Positions 7,237 through 11,312 of a stretch of DNA of 11,312 nucleotides are shown piece by piece; position 1 is the first letter of the stretch, and each line of letters starts with the position of its first letter. The notes beneath the pieces are model-generated. The model did no database searches. It saw only the letters and a list, made by a program, of their open reading frames with translations, and was not told the origin of the DNA. The DNA is from Chitinophagales bacterium (GTDB lineage: Bacteria > Bacteroidota > Bacteroidia > Chitinophagales > UBA8649): positions 1-11,312 of the forward strand of contig JADHRO010000047.1 of NCBI GenBank assembly GCA_016777395.1, read 5' to 3'. The translations under genes and the position numbers were made by a program.

Positions 7237-8187
7237 CTATCTTGTACCCATATAAGCATCCAAATCATCGATACTAGAGCTCCACTCAAAAGCATCATTT
7301 ACCTGATAATAATTTTGTCGATCCAAACAATTATCGTAAGCATATTTAGCAAAGTCTAATTTGCCTTCATCCCAACTCATGGCGTTCATGATGCCTTTGA
7401 TTTGCAGAACAGTTAGACAGTTTGACCTGGCTGCTTGTTTCGCAATAACTAATTTATCGTCATCGAAACTCTTATCGTCCATACTATTCATCAAGGCGGA
7501 ATAGCTTCCTCCTGTCATCTGTGGGCACACAACTTCTTGAACTACCGGTGGTGACTGAACAACAGGTTGCGTTTGCACAACTGTAGTGGTGGTTGTGGTT
7601 GTGGAACTGTACGATGTATTCCCAAAACCATCATTCATGTTTACATTAACTCCCATATTCACTCCATTTACATTAACTCCCATGTTCATGCCGTTCATGT
7701 TTACTCCCATATTAATACCTTCAGATGAACCCATTGTCTGTGTTGTTGTCGTTTCCGTCACTTGCATACTCACCACCGGTTGGGGCATTGGTGTAGTATT
7801 ATATTGAACGACCTTTACGTTGGGTGGTGGCGGTGGTGCTGTTGCTAGAGAATTAAACGCAAAAGGCTTCATCACTAAATTTCCCTTTTTATCATACTTA
7901 ATTTTATAAGTAACATCGCAAGGATTGCATTCTGCTCCCGTCACATAAAAAAACTTCTTTTCAATTGCTCCAAGAGTGCCGTCATTAAAAATAACTTTTC
8001 CAGCATAATATTCGGCTGAGAGCCCCTCCAATCTAACATTGGTTTCTGCAGTCTCATTTTGACGTATCCCATTTAAAACAAGGTAGAATGGCAAACCATC
8101 CTCAGAAAATACGCTTACATTGTTTTGCGCAAAACTTAAATCCGTCGCCATCATTAGGCCGACAATAACTAGTACAATTTTATTCAT
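7237..8187 (-). CDS. Secreted DUF4476-domain protein with internal repeats
   Basis: Function unknown. The ATG at 8187 is chosen because it begins a typical signal peptide (MNKIVLVIVGLMMATDLSFAQ, cleavage probably after SFA or FAQ); a TTG 30 nt upstream would only add a polar extension. The product is 316 residues. The N-terminal section contains SVFSEDGLPFYLVLNGIRQN and a VTYKIKYDKKG stretch, recognisable from Bacteroidota members of this family. A proline run (APPPPPNV) follows, then a low-complexity middle: three copies of a 9-residue unit like xNMGVNVNG and a Thr-rich run with PVVQ repeats. The C-terminal about 95 residues (from CPQMTGGSYSALM to the end) match DUF4476: paired helical units with KSFDDDKLVIAKQAARSNCLTVLQIKGIM and WDEGKLDFAKYAYDNCLDRQNYYQVNDAF in order. 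Residue content suggests export to the periplasm or beyond; no lipobox Cys is seen. It is last in the minus-strand run, 39 nt after recR. Domain call is secure, role is not. Confidence 0.88.
   Translation of the reverse strand: MNKIVLVIVGLMMATDLSFAQNNVSVFSEDGLPFYLVLNGIRQNETAETNVRLEGLSAEYYAGKVIFNDGTLGAIEKKFFYVTGAECNPCDVTYKIKYDKKGNLVMKPFAFNSLATAPPPPPNVKVVQYNTTPMPQPVVSMQVTETTTTQTMGSSEGINMGVNMNGMNMGVNVNGVNMGVNVNMNDGFGNTSYSSTTTTTTTVVQTQPVVQSPPVVQEVVCPQMTGGSYSALMNSMDDKSFDDDKLVIAKQAARSNCLTVLQIKGIMNAMSWDEGKLDFAKYAYDNCLDRQNYYQVNDAFEWSSSIDDLDAYMGTR
7636..7716 (-). repeat. Three 27-bp in-frame tandem repeats in the DUF4476 gene
   Basis: Three consecutive 27-nt units encode INMGVNMNG, MNMGVNVNG and VNMGVNVNM. 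The shared core, on the minus strand, is AAYATGGGAGTWAAYRTRAA. Synonymous differences between units show they are diverged rather than freshly duplicated. Such Asn/Gly/Val repeats in a secreted linker could vary in copy number between strains; that is inference. Confidence 0.85.
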
Positions 8188-8197
8188 TTTTAAGTTG

Positions 8198-8205
8198 CAA
8201 ATATA
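8198..8205 (-). promoter_or_regulatory. Possible Bacteroidota -7 box (TATATTTG) before the DUF4476 gene
   Basis: TATATTTG fits the Bacteroidota -7 consensus TAnnTTTG and lies 10 nt before the chosen ATG, in the 39-nt gap after recR. No TTG (-33 element) occurs at the usual spacing of about 19-21 nt, and the leader would be only a few bases long, so this may be chance in AT-rich sequence. If real, it would allow expression independent of recR. Confidence 0.3.
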
Positions 8206-8226
8206 ATTACTTAACAATAGAGTTTA

Positions 8227-8844
8227 TTATTTCACAATATAATTCTCATATGGCATTCTACTCGCCAAAGAACGTGCCAAAGTTAATTCATCGGTATACT
8301 CAAGCTCTCCGCCAAAAGAAACCCCCCGTGCAATCGTTGTCAGTTTAACCTCAAATTCTTGAAGGACTTTGGAAATATAATAAATAGTGGTATCCCCTTC
8401 CATAGTTGGGCTTATCGCCATTATAATCTCCTTGACTTCATCTGCACGAATTCTATCTAATAAGCCTTGGATGTTCAACTCATCTGGTCCAATACCATTA
8501 ACAGGAGAAATGATGCCGCCCAATACGTGGTACAAGCCTCGAAACGTCCCAGTATTCTCAATAGCAATAACATCTCGAATGTTTTCAACTACACAAACCA
8601 CACTCGCGTCTCTATTTACATTGGTACAAAGATCACAGACTTTGTGATCACTATAATTATAGCATTTTTCGCATGTTTTTACTTCACTTCGCATTTGGCG
8701 AACAGCCTCGCTAAAGTTAGTCACCTTGTCCTCATCTTGCTTTAACAAATGAAGGATTAATCGCAAGGCGGTTTTTTCTCCAATACCTGGCAATTTTTTA
8801 AACTCGGCAACGGCGGTTGCTATCAATTTTGACGGATAGTTCAT
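8227..8844 (-). CDS. recR: Recombination mediator protein RecR
   Basis: Acts with RecO (and RecF) to load RecA onto SSB-coated single-stranded DNA during gap repair. It has 205 residues, normal for the family (about 200). Order of parts: helix-hairpin-helix KLPGIGEKTALRLILHLL (17-34), a C4 zinc finger with C58, C61, C70 and C73 (TCEKCYNYSDHKVCDLC), then a Toprim domain from about 80 to 165 (VVCVVENIRDVIAIENTGTF at 82-101, YHVLGGIISPVNGIGPDEL at 105-123, AISPTMEGDTT at 143-153). The C-terminal signature is RGVSFGGELEYTDELTLARSL (173-193). The ATG at 8844 sits 3 nt after the stop of the upstream membrane-protein gene, so recR is almost certainly on the same transcript, with no room for its own leader. 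No missing metal ligands or truncation. Identification is very secure. Confidence 0.97.
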   Translation of the reverse strand: MNYPSKLIATAVAEFKKLPGIGEKTALRLILHLLKQDEDKVTNFSEAVRQMRSEVKTCEKCYNYSDHKVCDLCTNVNRDASVVCVVENIRDVIAIENTGTFRGLYHVLGGIISPVNGIGPDELNIQGLLDRIRADEVKEIIMAISPTMEGDTTIYYISKVLQEFEVKLTTIARGVSFGGELEYTDELTLARSLASRMPYENYIVK

Positions 8845-8847
8845 GGT

Positions 8848-10752
8848 TTAGTTCTGATTCTTAATGTCCCAACTCAAATAATAGATATTATTCTCTACTA
8901 AGATAGTATCCATTTGGAAAGCTTTTATAATTTGACTGCCTTTTTCTGCGGCCGGTCGTGCATAATCCAATACTTTTAGATTAAAGTTCTCCTCATACTC
9001 GGGACTATAAACCACCAAAACAGGTAGCTCATTAAGTTCATCCAAAATTAAATCAGGAACTCGCTTTTCCAACAAGAGGTCCACTTGAGCCCTTGCCTGA
9101 TTTTCAGCAGTCCTAGACATTTTGCAGTTAAACAAGGGTAATTTTGAATACGCGCTGAGCTGCATCCAAAATCTTGTCCATCCATCCTGATCATCAATGG
9201 TGATATCATAGTTCTCTGACCCCACCTGCACAGCTGGTATAGTGTATATCGCTTGATAGGCCGTGAAATCGGCTAGCTCATTAAGCACTTTAAACTTTTC
9301 TTCTAGGAGACTTTCCTCAAAAACATTCACTTGATGCACTTTACTTTGATAAACCATCGCATTGAAGGTATCCCATCCCAAGATGAATATTAGACATAGG
9401 CCCGCAATAAAGCGCAGGGTTCTATTCTTTACTTCTAATCCAACTAACAATTTAAAAAACAGGATGCATGCCATCAAAGAGACCATCCAAAAACCCATCC
9501 AAGAAAATCTGCCCAGACAGCGAAACTGCGTAATCAAATCGATATGCTCGTAGAGAAAATAAAACGGTGAGATTATATTGTCAAAACTTAGCGGAATTAT
9601 ACACAGTTTTATGTAGGTTCCTGAAGCAGCAGCATAGCTAAATAGCACCGTAAAGAGCAAGCTTGAAATAAAAGTGTTCTTCCGGATTCGTTCAAACAAT
9701 GACTTGAAAGATAAATTGCCTTTCACTCGCTGAAACAAGACGTAAAGAAAGCATAAGAATAAAACAGCCCAAGTAAAGTTTCCCCAAAACCCACTAGATT
9801 CATTGGAGATTTCGCTTGGGCTCTTACAACTTCTAATAAGAGGAAAGAGGTCATTAAAGGTATAAGGTGTCAGTATTGCCTCAGGTACAAATTTCCATTC
9901 AGACCAATTAAAGCCCTGAGCAGTGGAATTTCGTAATGCCGCATACTGGTCAATATATTGAGTAAGTAAATAAAAACTTATCCCTCCAATCAGCGCTGTC
10001 AATACAAATCCAATAACCGGCTTCCATTGATAGTTTTTCGTCCTGATTCCTTCTTGTAAAAACACACTCATTACAAACACCCCAAGAGGGAGAGCAATGA
10101 GCGGGATATAATATATATGGGCAAATGCAGAAATGACAATTAAAGCAAAAATGGATGCAGTGATTGTAATAAAGTCCTTTTGCTTCGGCTCAAGCCAATA
10201 GATGTAGATTTTTCGCAGCAGCAATAGCAAGATAAGCAGCAGAATACTCAAGGATAAGTTATATACCCCATAAGACAGTTTAAGAATTTGGGGGTTTATC
10301 CAAGAAAAAGCAATGGCTAAAAAGAGGGCCAGAAACACTCGCTTATTGGCATATGGATGGATAAGTTTAAAGAATAAAATCGGCGTAAGCCAAATATTTA
10401 ACAAAAAGAAATAATTGTGAATAGCCACACTATGCGCTTCAATTGAAAAGAGATACGTATTAATCCATTTCAAAGGCATAGCTAGCAGGGGTGTGTTGTC
10501 TGTAAAGAACACGTACTCGCCAAAGGGGTAGTTCATTTGTGTGAAATGCCACGGACTATAGGCGCTTGGGTCTTGTGCGATAAACTGCGTAAATGTGAAA
10601 TAATTTTTTAGCCCGTCGTATGTGTTCGTAAACATATAGGCGTTGGGTTCCAGAATGACATGACTAAAAACCACTAAAACAATAAGCAACTGCAGAATGG
10701 CTAGAACAATAATGGGGTGTGATAGAATTTTATTATAAATTTGTCTAAACAT
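8848..10752 (-). CDS. Polytopic membrane protein, GT-C/YfhO-like, possible sugar transferase
   Basis: I do not recognise a named family with certainty. It has 634 residues with a first membrane segment at about 13-33, then a large outer loop (about 35-90) containing NTYDGLKNYF and MNYPFGEYVFFTDNTPLL, then roughly ten more hydrophobic segments to about residue 460. A soluble, probably periplasmic C-terminal domain fills about 465-634. An acidic residue in the first outer loop (D46), a later FRCLGRFSW stretch (410-418) and a C-terminal soluble domain recall GT-C glycosyltransferases and YfhO-like proteins, which use polyprenyl-phosphate sugars. This is inference from layout. The ATG at 10752 is taken because it precedes the first membrane segment; the next Met (residue 40) would remove it. 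The recR gene follows after 3 nt. A family 2 glycosyltransferase diverges directly from its start. It could instead be a flippase-like or purely structural membrane protein. Confidence 0.72.
   Translation of the reverse strand: MFRQIYNKILSHPIIVLAILQLLIVLVVFSHVILEPNAYMFTNTYDGLKNYFTFTQFIAQDPSAYSPWHFTQMNYPFGEYVFFTDNTPLLAMPLKWINTYLFSIEAHSVAIHNYFFLLNIWLTPILFFKLIHPYANKRVFLALFLAIAFSWINPQILKLSYGVYNLSLSILLLILLLLLRKIYIYWLEPKQKDFITITASIFALIVISAFAHIYYIPLIALPLGVFVMSVFLQEGIRTKNYQWKPVIGFVLTALIGGISFYLLTQYIDQYAALRNSTAQGFNWSEWKFVPEAILTPYTFNDLFPLIRSCKSPSEISNESSGFWGNFTWAVLFLCFLYVLFQRVKGNLSFKSLFERIRKNTFISSLLFTVLFSYAAASGTYIKLCIIPLSFDNIISPFYFLYEHIDLITQFRCLGRFSWMGFWMVSLMACILFFKLLVGLEVKNRTLRFIAGLCLIFILGWDTFNAMVYQSKVHQVNVFEESLLEEKFKVLNELADFTAYQAIYTIPAVQVGSENYDITIDDQDGWTRFWMQLSAYSKLPLFNCKMSRTAENQARAQVDLLLEKRVPDLILDELNELPVLVVYSPEYEENFNLKVLDYARPAAEKGSQIIKAFQMDTILVENNIYYLSWDIKNQN
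10736..10743 (+). promoter_or_regulatory. Possible -7 box (TAAATTTG) upstream of the glycosyltransferase
   Basis: TAAATTTG fits TAnnTTTG and lies inside the 5' end of the divergent membrane-protein gene, a few bases before the likely glycosyltransferase start. No matching -33 TTG is present at normal spacing. Transcription from here would give an almost leaderless message. Chance occurrence is quite possible. Confidence 0.22.
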
Positions 10753-11312
10753 TAATCCAATAGATATTTATCAATTAGCCATCATAACGCCCTGTTTTAA
10801 CCCTGTAAATAATTGGGTAGAGAACTACATCGACAATTGCAAAAGTATCAAAAACTTGTTGAATACCGTGGAGATCAAATGGATTTTGGTCGATGACGGC
10901 TCTGATTTAGGTATCAATACCCGGGATACTGAACGAATAGCTCGTGAAATTAAAAATTTTGAAGCTATTTTCTTAGATAAAAATTTTGGTAAAGGCTATG
11001 CTGTTCGCAAGGGTATGCAAAACGTTCAAGCCGAAACTTACCTCTACACCGATATTGATTTCCCATACAGGAATGAAGACCTAGTAGGCATGTATGAGCG
11101 CTCGTGTGCAGCGGGTGATCTTCTTCTCGCTTCACGAAACGAGCAGTACTACGAAAACGTGGCAAAAGGCCGAACACTTATTTCTAAATTATTTAAACGT
11201 GCGATTCGCTTTTTATTCAATATCCCCACCATAGATACGCAAGCGGGTTTGAAAGTTTTATCACAAGCCGCCAAAGACCTTCTCTTGCAAACTCGTGTAA
11301 ATCGATATTTAT
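10751..11312 (+). CDS. Family 2 glycosyltransferase, polyprenyl-phosphate-sugar synthase-like; 3'-truncated, start unresolved
   Basis: About 187 residues of a cytoplasmic GT-A fold are visible before the window ends. Motifs in order: LAIITPCFNPVNNW (first strand and nucleotide site), WILVDDGSD (DDGS), LDKNFGKGYAVRKGM (the GKGyAvr motif of dolichol-phosphate-mannose-synthase-like enzymes), YTDIDFPY (metal-binding D-x-D) and DTQAGLKVL (family DTQxGxK). It probably moves a sugar from a nucleotide donor to a polyprenyl phosphate or similar acceptor. The frame has a TAA at 10736-10738 and then no ATG, GTG or TTG before the conserved first strand; the first usable codons (TTG near residue 37) would delete the nucleotide site. 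I placed the start at the ATT at 10751 as the most sensible position, but ATT 10739, ATA 10760 or ATT 10766 are equally open. It abuts the divergent membrane-protein gene, which may be its functional partner. Confidence 0.85.
   Translation, partial: MNPIDIYQLAIITPCFNPVNNWVENYIDNCKSIKNLLNTVEIKWILVDDGSDLGINTRDTERIAREIKNFEAIFLDKNFGKGYAVRKGMQNVQAETYLYTDIDFPYRNEDLVGMYERSCAAGDLLLASRNEQYYENVAKGRTLISKLFKRAIRFLFNIPTIDTQAGLKVLSQAAKDLLLQTRVNRYL

Noticed and set aside
7586..7807. Plus-strand open frame over the DUF4476 repeat region
   Set aside because: Its Val/Pro/Thr-rich product is simply the complement of the repeat and Thr-rich coding sequence; no independent start signal is seen.
8188..8217. TTG at 8217 as start of the DUF4476 protein
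   Set aside because: It would put ten polar residues ahead of a well-formed signal peptide that begins at the ATG at 8187, and it lies almost in the end of recR.
10697..10738. ATG at 10697 as the glycosyltransferase start
   Set aside because: It is in the right frame but meets a TAA after 13 codons, and its codons are only the antisense of the membrane protein N-terminus.
10840..10847. TACTTTTG on the minus strand as promoter of the 634-residue protein gene
   Set aside because: It fits TAnnTTTG but has no -33 partner at normal spacing and lies inside the glycosyltransferase; such 6-base matches are expected by chance in AT-rich DNA.
10965..11177. Open frame antisense to the glycosyltransferase
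   Set aside because: The plus-strand frame carries all the GT2 motifs; the antisense frame has no recognisable motif and is an expected shadow.

Overview
This window is a slice of a Bacteroidota chromosome with moderately low GC (by eye near 40%). The lineage call rests on three things: the gene order purH-mreB-mreC-mreD-mrdA-rodA, which is characteristic of that phylum; a secreted DUF4476 protein, a family concentrated there; and start sites that mostly lack a Shine-Dalgarno sequence, with TAnnTTTG-like boxes instead. I cannot resolve the order or genus.

Positions 1-7005, + strand: one tightly packed transcription unit. It opens with the 3' part of purH (last two steps of IMP synthesis). 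The elongasome genes follow: mreB (actin-like scaffold), mreC (periplasmic scaffold), mreD (membrane partner), mrdA (PBP2, cell-wall transpeptidase) and rodA (SEDS glycosyltransferase). Gaps are 15 and 19 nt, then overlaps of 11, 11 and 4 nt, so translational coupling is likely. Together the five mre/mrd products form the machine that inserts peptidoglycan along the side wall of rod-shaped cells.

Positions 7006-7236: a convergent intergenic region. It has no gene I recognise, a short hairpin, and a strong bidirectional terminator.

Positions 7237-10752, - strand: a three-gene run. In transcription order it is a 634-residue polytopic membrane protein (GT-C/YfhO-like, function not established), recR (recombinational repair) and a secreted DUF4476 protein with internal repeats and low-complexity linkers. 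Gaps are 3 and 39 nt.

Positions about 10751-11312, + strand: the 5' part of a family 2 glycosyltransferase resembling polyprenyl-phosphate sugar synthases. It is divergent from the membrane protein with essentially no space between them, and no canonical start codon can be found for it.

Nearly everything here is core chromosomal content. I see no mobile element, CRISPR array, RNA gene or clearly new system. The points most worth a second look are the start-less glycosyltransferase and its membrane-protein neighbour, the expanded membrane core of RodA, and a Cys/His cluster in PBP2.
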